Positions 7,211-16,010 of a stretch of 64,000 nt of DNA are shown here, in pieces. The stretch comes from Streptomyces sp. DSM 15324 (lineage in GTDB: Bacteria; Actinomycetota; Actinomycetes; Streptomycetales; Streptomycetaceae). The stretch covers positions 393,956-457,955 of the forward strand of contig NZ_KQ949027.1 of NCBI RefSeq assembly GCF_001514285.1. The letters are read 5' to 3'. A model generated the notes under the pieces. The model was given only the letters and a program-made list of their open reading frames with translations, searched no databases and was not told where the DNA came from. Position 1 is the first letter of the stretch; each line of letters begins with the position of its first letter. Position numbers and translations under genes: made by a program.

Positions 7211-8775
7211 GGTGTCTCCCTGAGCTGCCGGCGGAGGATCTTCCCGGAGACCGCGCGCGGGACGGCGTCGATGAAGGTGACGTGCCGGACGCGTTTGTAG
7301 GGGGCGACGCGCTCGGCGACGTACATGGCGATCTCTCCTTCGGAGAGGTCGGGGGAGGTGGGCCGGCGGACCACGAAGGCGTGCGGGACCTCGGTGCCCT
7401 CGTCGTTGTAGACGCCGATGACGGCGGCGTCGGCGACGGCGGGATGGGTGAGCAGGAGGGCCTCGAGTTCGGCGGGGGCCACCTGGAAGCCCTTGTACTT
7501 GATGAGTTCCTTGACGCGGTCGATGACGAAGAGCCAGCCGTCCTCGTCGACGCGGCCGATGTCGCCGGTGTGCAGCCAGCCGTCGGCGTCGATCATCGCG
7601 GCGGTGGCGTCGGGGCGGCCGAGGTAGCCCTTCATGACCTGGGGGCCGCGGATGAGGATCTCGCCGTCCTCGCCGGGGCCGAGGTCCTTGGCGGGGTCGT
7701 CGAGGGAGACGATGCGCATCTCGGTGCCGGCGACGAGTCGGCCGACGGTTCCGGCGGGGGCCTCGCGCATGGCGTCGAGGGGGACGACATGGGTGCCGGG
7801 GGACAGTTCCGTCATGCCGTAGGCCTGGCCGACGGGCGGCAGGCCCAGGCGGTCGGAGCAGGCGGCGGCGAGGCCCGCGTCCAGGGGGGCGGCGGCGCTG
7901 ATGACGTACCGCAGGGACGACAGGTCGTACTGGGCGACCGCGGGGTGTTGGGCGAGGGCGAGGACGATCGGCGGGGCGACGTACAGGCCGGTGATGCGGT
8001 GGGTCTGGATGGCGGCGAGGAAGGTCTCCAGGTCGAAGCGGGGCAGGACGACGACCGTGGCGCCCTGCCGGAGGGGGGCGTTCATCAGGGCGGTGAGGCC
8101 GTAGATGTGGAAGAAGGGCAGGACGGCGAGGATGCGGTCGCCGGGGCCCGCGGTGATCAGGGGTTCGAGCTGGGCGAGGTTGGTGGCGATCTGCCGGTGG
8201 GTGAGCATGACGCCCTTGGGGGTGCCGGTGGTCCCCGAGGAGTACGGCAGGGCGGCCACGTCCTCGACGGGATCGATGTCGATCTGCGGCTCGGGGGCGG
8301 CGGAGGCGAGCATGTCGATCAAGGAGCGGTGTCCGGGCGCGCTGTCGCAGACGAAGATCTCCCGGACGCCGCCGGCGAGTTCGGCGGCGCGCCGGGCGGT
8401 CTCCAGGAACGGGGAGACGGTGACGATCCAGCGGGCCCGGGAGTCGCCGAGCTGTTTGGCGAACTCCTCGGCCGTGGCGAGCGGGTGCACGGTGGTGACG
8501 GAGGCGCCCGCGCGGGTGGCGCCGTAGAAGGCGAGGGGGAAGGCGACGGTGTTGGGGCTGTGCAGGGCCAGGACGTCGCCCTTGCGGACCCCGGCCTCCG
8601 CGAGGGCGGCGGCGACGCGCCGGTGGAACCGGTCCACCTGCTCGTAGGTGAGGGTGGTGCCGTCCGTGCCGTCGATCAGCGCGGGCTGCTCCCCGAAGGC
8701 GGCGGCGCGGCCCAGGACGGCGTCGTGGATGGGGAGGTCTACGGGCGGGACGTCTGCGTACGCGCTGCGGAACAC
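7207..8775 (-). CDS. AMP-dependent acyl-CoA ligase (4-coumarate:CoA ligase type)
   Basis: A 522-aa adenylating enzyme. The P-loop-like motif is YSSGTTGTPKGVMLTH, followed by GQAYGMTELSP and WLHTGDIGRVDEDG. The hinge is IDRVKELIKYKGFQVAP and the catalytic Lys of the C-terminal lid is in AVSGKILRRQL. These are all the core ANL motifs, so it should be active. It converts a carboxylic acid plus ATP and CoA into acyl-CoA, feeding the dehydrogenase, carboxylase and hydratase encoded beside it. The family name 4-coumarate ligase is historical; no evidence points to an aromatic substrate. It is coupled to the hydratase gene by a 4-bp overlap. Confidence 0.9.
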   Translation of the reverse strand: MFRSAYADVPPVDLPIHDAVLGRAAAFGEQPALIDGTDGTTLTYEQVDRFHRRVAAALAEAGVRKGDVLALHSPNTVAFPLAFYGATRAGASVTTVHPLATAEEFAKQLGDSRARWIVTVSPFLETARRAAELAGGVREIFVCDSAPGHRSLIDMLASAAPEPQIDIDPVEDVAALPYSSGTTGTPKGVMLTHRQIATNLAQLEPLITAGPGDRILAVLPFFHIYGLTALMNAPLRQGATVVVLPRFDLETFLAAIQTHRITGLYVAPPIVLALAQHPAVAQYDLSSLRYVISAAAPLDAGLAAACSDRLGLPPVGQAYGMTELSPGTHVVPLDAMREAPAGTVGRLVAGTEMRIVSLDDPAKDLGPGEDGEILIRGPQVMKGYLGRPDATAAMIDADGWLHTGDIGRVDEDGWLFVIDRVKELIKYKGFQVAPAELEALLLTHPAVADAAVIGVYNDEGTEVPHAFVVRRPTSPDLSEGEIAMYVAERVAPYKRVRHVTFIDAVPRAVSGKILRRQLRETP

Positions 8776-8805
8776 GGTTCCTCCAAGACGGTTCGGCCAG
8801 ACGGT

Positions 8806-9933
8806 TCAGTACGACTTGGGCAGGCCCAGGGTCTGGTGGGAGACGTAGTTGAGAATCATCTCCCGGCTCACCGGAGCGATACGGGCCACGCGGGAGGCCG
8901 TGATCAGTCTGGCGATGCCGAACTCCGTGGTGAGGCCGTTCCCTCCGAGGGTCTGCACTGCCTGGTCTACGGCGCGCACGCAGGCTTCCCCCGCCGCGTA
9001 TTTGGCCATGTTGGCGGCCTCGCCCGCGCCGGCGTCGTCACCCGCGTCGTAGAGGTGGGCGGCCTTCTGCGTCATCAGGCGGGCCAGTTCGAGTTCGATG
9101 TGGGCCTGGGCGAGGGGGTGGGCGATGGCCTGGTGGGCGCCGATGGGGGTCTTCCAGACCGTGCGGTCGCGGGCGTACGCGACGGCCTTGGCGAGGGCGT
9201 GGCGGCCCATGCCGATCGCGAAGGCGGCCGTCATGATCCGCTCCGGGTTGAGGCCGGCGAAGAGCTGGAGGAGACCGGCGTCCTCGTCGCCGACGAGGGC
9301 GTCGGCGGGGAGCCGGACGTCGTCCAGGACGAGCTCGAACTGCTTCTCCACGCTGTGCAGTTCCATGTCGATCCTGCGGTGGGTGAAGCCGGGGGCGTCG
9401 CGCGGGACGATGAACAGGCAGGGTTTGAGGTTGCCGGTGCGGGCGTCCTCCGTGCGGCCGACGATCAGGGTGGCGTCGGCGATGTCGACGCCGGAGACGA
9501 AGACCTTGCGGCCGGTGAGCAGCCAGTCGGTGCCGTCGCGGCGGGCGGTGGTGGTGATGCGGTGGCTGTTGGAGCCGGCGTCGGGTTCGGTGATGCCGAA
9601 CGCCATGAGGCGGCTGCCGTCCGCGAGGGCGGGGAGCCACTGCTGTTTCTGCGCCTGCGTGCCGAAACGGGCGATGACCGTGCCGCAGATCGCCGGGGAG
9701 ACGATCATCATCAGGAGGGGGTTGCCGGCGGTGCCCATCTCTTCGAGGACGAGGGAGAGTTCGGTGATCCCGCCGCCGCCTCCGCCGTAGGCCTCGGGGA
9801 GGTTGACGCCGATGTAGCCGAGTTTGGCCGCGTCCTGCCAGAGGGTCCGGGAGTCGTGCGGGTGGGCCTTGGCGAAGGAGGCGACCGCTGCGCGCAGTGC
9901 CTTGTGCTCGTCGGATTCGATCAGGGTCGTCAC
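8806..9933 (-). CDS. Acyl-CoA dehydrogenase
   Basis: A 375-aa flavoenzyme that introduces an alpha,beta double bond into acyl-CoA. Typical motifs are AYGGGGGGITELSLVLEEMG, AFGITEPDAGSN (FAD/substrate loop), VFVSGVDIADATLIVGR and the C-terminal QTLGGNGLTTEFGIARLITA. The usual C-terminal Y-E-G-T-x-x-I-Q, which carries the catalytic Glu in medium-chain enzymes, is replaced here by RIAPVSREMILNY. The base must therefore sit elsewhere, as in isovaleryl-type enzymes, or the chemistry differs. It lies in the leftward operon, 30 bp upstream of the ligase gene and 55 bp downstream of the biotin carboxylase gene. Confidence 0.9.
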   Translation of the reverse strand: MTTLIESDEHKALRAAVASFAKAHPHDSRTLWQDAAKLGYIGVNLPEAYGGGGGGITELSLVLEEMGTAGNPLLMMIVSPAICGTVIARFGTQAQKQQWLPALADGSRLMAFGITEPDAGSNSHRITTTARRDGTDWLLTGRKVFVSGVDIADATLIVGRTEDARTGNLKPCLFIVPRDAPGFTHRRIDMELHSVEKQFELVLDDVRLPADALVGDEDAGLLQLFAGLNPERIMTAAFAIGMGRHALAKAVAYARDRTVWKTPIGAHQAIAHPLAQAHIELELARLMTQKAAHLYDAGDDAGAGEAANMAKYAAGEACVRAVDQAVQTLGGNGLTTEFGIARLITASRVARIAPVSREMILNYVSHQTLGLPKSY

Positions 9934-9988
9934 TGTGGCTCCTTTGACTGCGGGTCGTATGCGGCCGGTCGCGCGGTTCCCCGCGCCC

Positions 9989-11836
9989 CTAGCCGTCCTG
10001 CTCCTGCACCACCGCCAGCAGGGTGCCGACCTGCACCTGCTGTCCCTCCGTCACCTGGACCGCCGTCACCGTTCCCGTCGTCGGGGCGGAGATGACGTGT
10101 TGCATCTTCATCGCTTCGAGCCACACCAGCGGTTCGCCCGCTTCGACACTCGATCCGGTGATGAGACCGGGCGCGAGCTTGACGACCGTGCCCGGCATCG
10201 GGGCCAGGAGGGAGCCGCGGGCGTGCTGGGCCTGCGGGACCGGGAAGCGCGGCAGGGCCGTCAGCGTCGTGGTGTTGACGTGGACCTGGTCGCCGTAGCG
10301 GGCGATGTCGTAGCGGTGGCGCACGCCGTCCGCCTCCAGGACGACCAGGGACGGGTCGGCGTGCACGACCCGGACGCCCTCGGCCGTGAGGCCGGACCGG
10401 TCGTGCGCGTAGGCCACCTCGATCTCCTCGCCGGCCCTCGCGTACCGCTTCGTCTGGCGCTGGGACGGCAGGTTGCGCCAGCCGCCGAAGCGGGAGCGGG
10501 TCCGCGCCTCGGCCAGCGCCGCCGCCAGCGGGGCGAGGGGGTCCACCGCCGGCGCGGTCAGGCTGGGCAGATGGCGGTCGTAGAAGGCCGTCGTCATCCG
10601 GGCCGAGGTGAACTCCTCGTGCCGCAGGGAGCGGATCAGCAGGTCGCGGTTGGTGGGCGGGCCGTGGAGGACGGTGCGCTCCAGGGCGCCCGCCAGTGTG
10701 CGGATCGCCTCCGCGCGCGTGGGGGCGTGGGCGACGATCTTCGCGAGCATCGGGTCGTAGTGGACGCCGATCCCGTCGCCGTCGGTGTAGCCGGTGTCGA
10801 GGCGGACGGCGTCCGGGACGGTCAGCCGGTGCAGGGTGCCGGTCTGCGGGGTCCAGTCGGTCGCGGGGTCCTCGGCGTAGAGGCGGGCCTCGACCGCGTG
10901 GCCCCGCGCGCGGGGCGGTTCGGGGGCGAGGGCGGCGCCCTCCGCGACGCGGATCTGTTCGGCGACGAGGTCGAGGCCGAAGACGGCCTCCGTGACGGGG
11001 TGTTCGACCTGGAGGCGGGTGTTCATCTCCAGGAAGTGCGCGCGGCCGCCCTCGACCAGGAACTCGACCGTGCCCGCGCCGGTGTAGGAGACGGCGCGCG
11101 CCGCCCGTACCGCCAGCGCGCGCAGTTCGTCTTCCAGGTCCGCGGGCAGTCCGGGCGCCGGCGCCTCCTCGATCACTTTCTGGTGGCGGCGCTGGAGGGA
11201 GCAGTCGCGGGTGCCGAGCGCCCACACCGTGCCATGGGTGTCGGCGAGGATCTGGACCTCGACGTGACGGCCGTTCTCGACGTAGGGCTCGATGAACACC
11301 TCGCCGTCGCCGAAGGCGTTGGCGGCCTCCGCGCGGGCGGTCTCCAGGGCGCCGGGCAGATCCTCCAGGCGGCGTACGACGCGCATGCCGCGCCCGCCGC
11401 CGCCCGCGGCCGCCTTCACCAGCACCGGCAGGTCCGGCTCCGCCACGTCCTCCAGGGGCGCCAGCCCCATCAGCCGCTTCGCGCGTGTCTTGGACGCCAT
11501 GGCCTCGATGGCGTCCGGCGGCGGGCCGATCCAGACGAGCCCGGCGTCCTGGACGGCCCGCGCGAAGTCGGCGTTCTCGGAGAGGAAGCCGTAGCCGGGG
11601 TGCACGGCGTCGGCGCCGGCCGCGACGGCCGCCTTCACGATCAGGTCGGCGCGCAGATAGGTGTCCGCGGGGGCCTCCCCCGGCAGGCGTACGGCCGTGT
11701 CGGCCACGCGCGCGTGGAGGGCGTCGTCGTCGGCGTCCGAGTGCACGGCGACCGTCCGGATGCCCAGCTCACGGCAGGTGCGGACGATACGGCAGGCGAT
11801 CTCGCCGCGGTTCGCGATCAGGACAGAAGTAATCAT
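9989..11836 (-). CDS. Acyl-CoA carboxylase alpha subunit (biotin carboxylase + BCCP)
   Basis: A 615-aa subunit that starts at ATG 11836, five bases after the beta-subunit stop. The N-terminal biotin carboxylase domain starts MITSVLIANRGEIACRIV and has the ATP-grasp loop KAAAGGGGRGMRVV and catalytic EMNTRLQVEHPVTE. The C-terminal biotinyl domain carries EAMKMQHVISAP with the biotin Lys at about residue 577. The segment between KTRAKRLM and LPVLVKAA looks several residues shorter than in relatives, which normally have an A-G-V-P-x-L-P turn there. With the beta subunit it should carboxylate a branched acyl-CoA (methylcrotonyl- or geranyl-CoA type). The exact acyl group is inferred from the AtuA neighbour, not proven. 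Confidence 0.92.
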   Translation of the reverse strand: MITSVLIANRGEIACRIVRTCRELGIRTVAVHSDADDDALHARVADTAVRLPGEAPADTYLRADLIVKAAVAAGADAVHPGYGFLSENADFARAVQDAGLVWIGPPPDAIEAMASKTRAKRLMGLAPLEDVAEPDLPVLVKAAAGGGGRGMRVVRRLEDLPGALETARAEAANAFGDGEVFIEPYVENGRHVEVQILADTHGTVWALGTRDCSLQRRHQKVIEEAPAPGLPADLEDELRALAVRAARAVSYTGAGTVEFLVEGGRAHFLEMNTRLQVEHPVTEAVFGLDLVAEQIRVAEGAALAPEPPRARGHAVEARLYAEDPATDWTPQTGTLHRLTVPDAVRLDTGYTDGDGIGVHYDPMLAKIVAHAPTRAEAIRTLAGALERTVLHGPPTNRDLLIRSLRHEEFTSARMTTAFYDRHLPSLTAPAVDPLAPLAAALAEARTRSRFGGWRNLPSQRQTKRYARAGEEIEVAYAHDRSGLTAEGVRVVHADPSLVVLEADGVRHRYDIARYGDQVHVNTTTLTALPRFPVPQAQHARGSLLAPMPGTVVKLAPGLITGSSVEAGEPLVWLEAMKMQHVISAPTTGTVTAVQVTEGQQVQVGTLLAVVQEQDG

Positions 11837-11841
11837 GGGCC

Positions 11842-13440
11842 TCACATCCGGAAGACGCCGAAGCCACCGCGCGCGCCCGCGTAGGGCGCCGTGTGGATGG
11901 CCGACAGGCACAGGCCGAGGACCGTGCGGGTGTCGCGCGGGTCGATGACGCCGTCGTCGTAGAGCCGCCCGGACAGGAACATCGGCAGCGACTCGGACTC
12001 GATCTGCTGCTCCACCAGGGCGCGCAGGGCGGCGTCGGCGTCCTCGTCGTAGGGCTGTCCCTTCGCGACGGCCGACTGGCGGGCGACGATGGACAGGACG
12101 CCGGCGAGCTGCTGCGGGCCCATGACGGCGGATTTGGCGCTGGGCCAGGCGAACAGGAAACGGGGGTCGTAGGCGCGGCCGCACATGCCGTAGTGGCCGG
12201 CGCCGTAGGAGGCGCCCAGGAGGACGGACAGGTGCGGGACGCGGCTGTTGCTCACCGCGTTGATCATCATCGAGCCGTGCTTGACGATGCCGCCCTGCTC
12301 GTACTCCCTGCCGACCATGTAGCCGGTGGTGTTGTGCAGGAACAGCAGCGGGATGTCCCGCTGGTTGGCGAGCTGGATGAACTGGGCGGCCTTCTGGGAC
12401 TCGGCGCTGAACAGGACGCCCTGGGCGTTGGCGAGGATGCCGACCGGGTAGCCGTGCAGCGCGGCCCAGCCGGTGGTCAGGCTGGTCCCGTACAGGGGCT
12501 TGAACTCGTCGAAGTCGGAGCCGTCGACGATCCGGGCGATCACCTCGCGCGGGTCGAAGGGGGTCTTGAGGTCGCCCGGGACGATGCCGAGCAGTTCCTC
12601 GGGGTCGTAGCGGGGCGGCTCGGCCGGGCCCGGGTCGGGGTAGGCCTTGCGGTGGTTGAGGCGGGCGACGACCCGGCGGGCCTGGCGCAGCGCGTCGCGT
12701 TCGTCGACGGCGAAGTGGTCGGCGAGACCGGACACGCGCGCGTGCATCTCGGCGCCGCCCAGCGACTCGTCGTCGCTCTCCTCGCCGGTGGCCATCTTCA
12801 CCAGCGGCGGTCCGCCGAGGAAGACCTTCGCCCGCTCCCTGACCATGATCACGTGGTCGGACAGGCCGGGGATGTAGGCGCCGCCGGCCGTGGAGTTGCC
12901 GAAGACGACGGCGACGGTGGGGATGCCGGCGGCGGAGAGCCGGGTGAGGTCGCGGAAGAGGGCGCCCCCGGGGATGAAGATCTCCTTCTGGGAGGGCAGG
13001 TCGGCGCCGCCGGACTCCACGAGACTGATGAAGGGCAGCCGGTTGGCGAGGGCGATGTCGTTGGCGCGCAGGGCCTTCTTCAGCGACCAGGGGTTGCTGG
13101 CACCGCCGCGCACGGTGGGGTCGTTGGCGGTGATCAGGCACTCGACGCCCTCGACGACCCCGATGCCGGTGACCAGGGAGGCGCCGACGGTGTAGTCGCT
13201 GCCCCAGGCGGCGAGCGGGGACAGCTCCAGGAACGGGGTGTCGGGGTCGAGGAGCAGTTCGATGCGTTCGCGGGCGAGGAGCTTGCCGCGGGCGCGGTGC
13301 CGTTCGACGTACTTCGGGCCGCCGCCCGCGAGGGCCTTGGCGTGTTCGGCGTCCAGGTCGGCCAGTTTGGCGAGCATGGCCTCGCGGTGGGCGCGGTGGT
13401 CGGGGCCGGTCGTGTCCAGCGCCGACGGCAGGACGGTCAC
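11842..13440 (-). CDS. Acyl-CoA carboxylase beta subunit (carboxyltransferase)
   Basis: A 532-aa biotin-dependent carboxyltransferase. GTG 13440 follows GGAGG by seven bases and overlaps the AtuA stop by 4 bp. N- and C-terminal crotonase-like halves are visible: the first contains RERIELLLDPDTPFLELSPL and VESGGADLPSQKEIF, the second DEFKPLYGTSLTTGWAALHG, FLHNTTGYMVG and SYGAGHYGMCGRAYDPRF. These oxyanion-loop motifs are those of methylcrotonyl-CoA carboxylase beta (and geranyl-CoA carboxylase AtuC). It transfers the carboxyl group from biotin of the alpha subunit to the acyl-CoA. Confidence 0.92.
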   Translation of the reverse strand: MTVLPSALDTTGPDHRAHREAMLAKLADLDAEHAKALAGGGPKYVERHRARGKLLARERIELLLDPDTPFLELSPLAAWGSDYTVGASLVTGIGVVEGVECLITANDPTVRGGASNPWSLKKALRANDIALANRLPFISLVESGGADLPSQKEIFIPGGALFRDLTRLSAAGIPTVAVVFGNSTAGGAYIPGLSDHVIMVRERAKVFLGGPPLVKMATGEESDDESLGGAEMHARVSGLADHFAVDERDALRQARRVVARLNHRKAYPDPGPAEPPRYDPEELLGIVPGDLKTPFDPREVIARIVDGSDFDEFKPLYGTSLTTGWAALHGYPVGILANAQGVLFSAESQKAAQFIQLANQRDIPLLFLHNTTGYMVGREYEQGGIVKHGSMMINAVSNSRVPHLSVLLGASYGAGHYGMCGRAYDPRFLFAWPSAKSAVMGPQQLAGVLSIVARQSAVAKGQPYDEDADAALRALVEQQIESESLPMFLSGRLYDDGVIDPRDTRTVLGLCLSAIHTAPYAGARGGFGVFRM

Positions 13441-15140
13441 AGAAATGCCTCCGGGAGGTCCAGATGACGGGAGCGGAGCCATTCGCCGAGCGCCTTGGCC
13501 TGCGGATCGAAGCGGTGCTGTGCGGCGACCCCGGCGCCCAGGACGCCCTCGACGACGAAGTTCAGGGCGCGCAGCCGCGGGAGCACATGCCGGGTGACCT
13601 TCAGCTCCGCCGTCTCCGGGAGGAGTGCGCGGAACCGGTCGACGGTCAGGGTGTGGGCGAGCCAGCGCCAGGCCTCGTCGGTGCGGACCCACACCCCGAC
13701 GTTGGCGTCCCCGCCCTTGTCCCCGCTGCGGGCCCCGGCGACGAGGCCGAGGGGGGCTCTGCGGACGGGGCCGGGCGGCAGGGGTTCGGGCAGCTCCGGT
13801 GCGCTCACCTCGTCGAGTACGAGGGTGTCGCCGGCCGGGAGGACGGGGATCCGGCGTCCGTCGTCGAGGACGGCGGTGTGCGCGACCTCGTCCCGGGGGA
13901 CGTACGCGGCCTCGAAGACCCCGTAGGGGGCGCCCTTGCCGGGTGGGGCGAGGACGTGGAAGCCGGGGTAGCTCCCGAGGGCCAGTTCCACGGCGGCACC
14001 GCTCAGGGCCCGGCCCACGGCGGCCTGGTCGGGGTCGCGGACGACGAGCCGCAGCAGGGCGCTCGCGGTCTCCTCGGTCCCGGCGTCGGGGCGGTCGGTG
14101 CGGACGAGTTCCCAGCGGACGTCGGCGGCCTTCGTCAGGGCGCCGGCCAGCTGCTCGCGCACCAGGTCCGCCTTGGCCTCGACGTCGAGGCCGGTGAGGA
14201 CGAAGACGACCTCGTTGCGGAAGCCGCCGAGCCGGCTGCGGCCGACCTTGAGGGTGGGCGGCGGGGCCTCGCCGCGTACGCCGTCGATCCGGACGCGGTC
14301 GGGGCCGTCCCGGGTGAGCCGTACCGTGTCGAGACGGGCGGTGACGTCCGGTCCGGCGTACCGGGCGCCGGTCGTCTCGTACAGCAGCTGCGCGGTGACC
14401 GTGCCGACGTCGACGAGTCCGCCGGTGCCGGGGTGCTTGGTGATGACGCTGCTGCCGTCGGCGTGCAGCTCGGCGAGCGGGAAGCCGGGCCGGCGTACGT
14501 CCGCCTCCCGGAAGAAGGCGTAGTTGCCGCCGGTGGCCTGGGTCCCGCACTCCAGGACGTGTCCGGCGACGACCGCGCCGGCGAGCCGGTCGTGGTCGTG
14601 CGGCGTCCAGCCGAAGTGGGCGGCGGCGGGCCCGGTGACCAGGGCCGCGTCCGTCACCCGTCCGGTGACGACGATGTCCGCGCCCTCGCGCAGACAGGCC
14701 GCGATGCCGAAGCCGCCGAGGTAGGCGTGGGCGGTGAGGGAGCCGGGGAACCGGTCGCCGAGGTCGTCGCCCTCGACGTGCGCGACGCGTACGGGGACGC
14801 CGACCCGGCCGGCCAGTTCGCGTACGGCGTCGGCGAGTCCGGCCGGGTTCAGGCCGCCGGCGTTGGTGACGATCCGCACGCCCCGCTCCCGGGCGAGTCC
14901 GAGGCACTGCTCCAGCTGGCGCAGGAAGGTGCGGGCGTAACCGGCGGAGGGGTCCTTCAGCCGGTCGCGGCCGAGGATGAGCATGGTCAGTTCGGCGAGG
15001 TAGTCGCCGGTGAGGACGTCGAGCGCGCCGCCGGTGAGCATCTCGTGCAGGGCGTCGGCGCGGTCGCCGTAGAAGCCGGAGAAGTTGCCGATGCGCAGGG
15101 GTGGCGGGGGCGCGGGGGGTGACGGCGGCGGGGGCGTCAC
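13437..15140 (-). CDS. AtuA-family protein (acyclic terpene utilisation, DUF1446)
   Basis: A 567-aa protein that starts at GTG 15140 and overlaps the stop of the upstream DinB-like gene by 4 bp. After a proline-rich start, LRIGNFSGFYGDRADALHEM and LTGDYLAELTMLILGRDR open the DUF1446/AtuA domain, which continues with TNAGGLNPAGLADAVRELAG and GRVTDAALVTGPAAAHFGW. A smaller C-terminal domain (from about residue 460, GARSGDKGGDANVGVWVRTD) matches the second AtuA unit, here fused. AtuA is needed for growth on citronellol or geraniol in Pseudomonas but its reaction is unknown. Its place beside a methylcrotonyl/geranyl-type carboxylase points to branched or isoprenoid acyl-CoA catabolism. Confidence 0.88.
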   Translation of the reverse strand: MTPPPPSPPAPPPPLRIGNFSGFYGDRADALHEMLTGGALDVLTGDYLAELTMLILGRDRLKDPSAGYARTFLRQLEQCLGLARERGVRIVTNAGGLNPAGLADAVRELAGRVGVPVRVAHVEGDDLGDRFPGSLTAHAYLGGFGIAACLREGADIVVTGRVTDAALVTGPAAAHFGWTPHDHDRLAGAVVAGHVLECGTQATGGNYAFFREADVRRPGFPLAELHADGSSVITKHPGTGGLVDVGTVTAQLLYETTGARYAGPDVTARLDTVRLTRDGPDRVRIDGVRGEAPPPTLKVGRSRLGGFRNEVVFVLTGLDVEAKADLVREQLAGALTKAADVRWELVRTDRPDAGTEETASALLRLVVRDPDQAAVGRALSGAAVELALGSYPGFHVLAPPGKGAPYGVFEAAYVPRDEVAHTAVLDDGRRIPVLPAGDTLVLDEVSAPELPEPLPPGPVRRAPLGLVAGARSGDKGGDANVGVWVRTDEAWRWLAHTLTVDRFRALLPETAELKVTRHVLPRLRALNFVVEGVLGAGVAAQHRFDPQAKALGEWLRSRHLDLPEAFL

Positions 15141-15931
15141 GCGGATTCCCCTCGCGGGGCGCGTCCCTTGCCGGGCGGGCCCGCGAAGGCCTGGGCGATG
15201 TCGAGCCAGCGGTCGGCGTCCTCGCCCTCGGCGCGCAGGGCGAGGTCGGCGCGGTGGGCGCGCCGGGTGACGAGGAGGCAGAAGTCCAGGGCGGGGCCGC
15301 TGACGCGGTCGGTGGCGTCGTCCGGGCCGTACGTCCACGACTCGCCGGAGGGGGCGGTGAGTTCGATGCGGAAGTCCTCGAAGGGCGGGGTCAGCCCGTG
15401 CACGCCGAACGCGTAGTCGCGGGTGCGGACGCCGAGGCGGACGATGTGCCGCAGGCGGTCGCTCGGGGCGCGGACGGCACCGAGGGCTTCGGCGACGTCC
15501 AGGCCGTGCGCCCAGGTCTCCATCAGGCGGGCGGTGGCCATGGACGCGGTCGACATGGGCGGCCCGTACCAGGGGAAGCGGGCGCCCTCGGGGGCGGCGC
15601 GCAGGGCGTCGGCGAGGGCCGCGCGGCCGGTCCGCCAGTCCGCGAGGAGCTGTCCGGGCGGCTTGCGGGCGCCCTCCTCCGCACCGTTGTCGACGAAGTC
15701 CCCGGGCGCGGTCAGGGCGGCCTCGACCTCACGCGAGAAGGCCCGCTGGTCGGTCACGGCAAGCAGCGAGGAGTGGTCGGTCCAGGCGAGGTGGGCGATC
15801 TGATGGGCGACGGTCCAGCCGGGGGCGGGGGTCGGAAGCGTCCACTGCTCCGGCTCCAACTCGGCGACGATCAGATCGAGTTCGTCGCTTTCGGCACACA
15901 GGTCGTCGATGACGGGCGTGGGGTCGGCCAT
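15137..15931 (-). CDS. TIGR03084-type DinB-like (mycothiol-maleylpyruvate isomerase fold) protein
   Basis: A 264-aa protein, first gene of the acyl-CoA operon. It starts MADPTPVIDDLCAESDELD and has the metal-binding WTVAHQIAHLAWTDH helix typical of MDMPI/DinB four-helix proteins; a second His appears in METWAHGLDVAEAL. The C-terminal MDMPI_C-like part follows (VRTRDYAFGVHGLTPPFEDF). Mycothiol-dependent DinB proteins act on thiol adducts, but the reaction for this family is not established. ATG 15931 is chosen because the downstream sequence matches the domain start. Upstream lies the palindrome 15963-15976. Confidence 0.82.
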   Translation of the reverse strand: MADPTPVIDDLCAESDELDLIVAELEPEQWTLPTPAPGWTVAHQIAHLAWTDHSSLLAVTDQRAFSREVEAALTAPGDFVDNGAEEGARKPPGQLLADWRTGRAALADALRAAPEGARFPWYGPPMSTASMATARLMETWAHGLDVAEALGAVRAPSDRLRHIVRLGVRTRDYAFGVHGLTPPFEDFRIELTAPSGESWTYGPDDATDRVSGPALDFCLLVTRRAHRADLALRAEGEDADRWLDIAQAFAGPPGKGRAPRGESA

Positions 15932-15962
15932 GGGGGGAGCATGGCAGGGCCCCCAGAAACAA

Positions 15963-15976
15963 GCAAGCATGCTTGC
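15963..15976. promoter_or_regulatory. 14-bp palindromic operator in front of the acyl-CoA operon
   Basis: GCAAGCATGCTTGC is a perfect palindrome 31 bp upstream of the first gene's start codon, embedded in an unusually AT-rich stretch. This is the size and symmetry of TetR-family operators, and the operon ends with a TetR gene. Auto-repression by that protein is the simplest reading. Confidence 0.6.
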
Positions 15977-16010
15977 ATTTAATTTGCCGACGGCGCGATG
16001 GGCGCGCTCG

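Noticed and set aside
3757..15122. Very long antisense frames opposite the citrate synthase, acyl-CoA and carboxylase genes
   Set aside because: Typical shadows of high-GC genes: Gly/Ala/Asp-rich or Arg/Pro-rich composition and no domain, while the opposite strand encodes clear enzymes.
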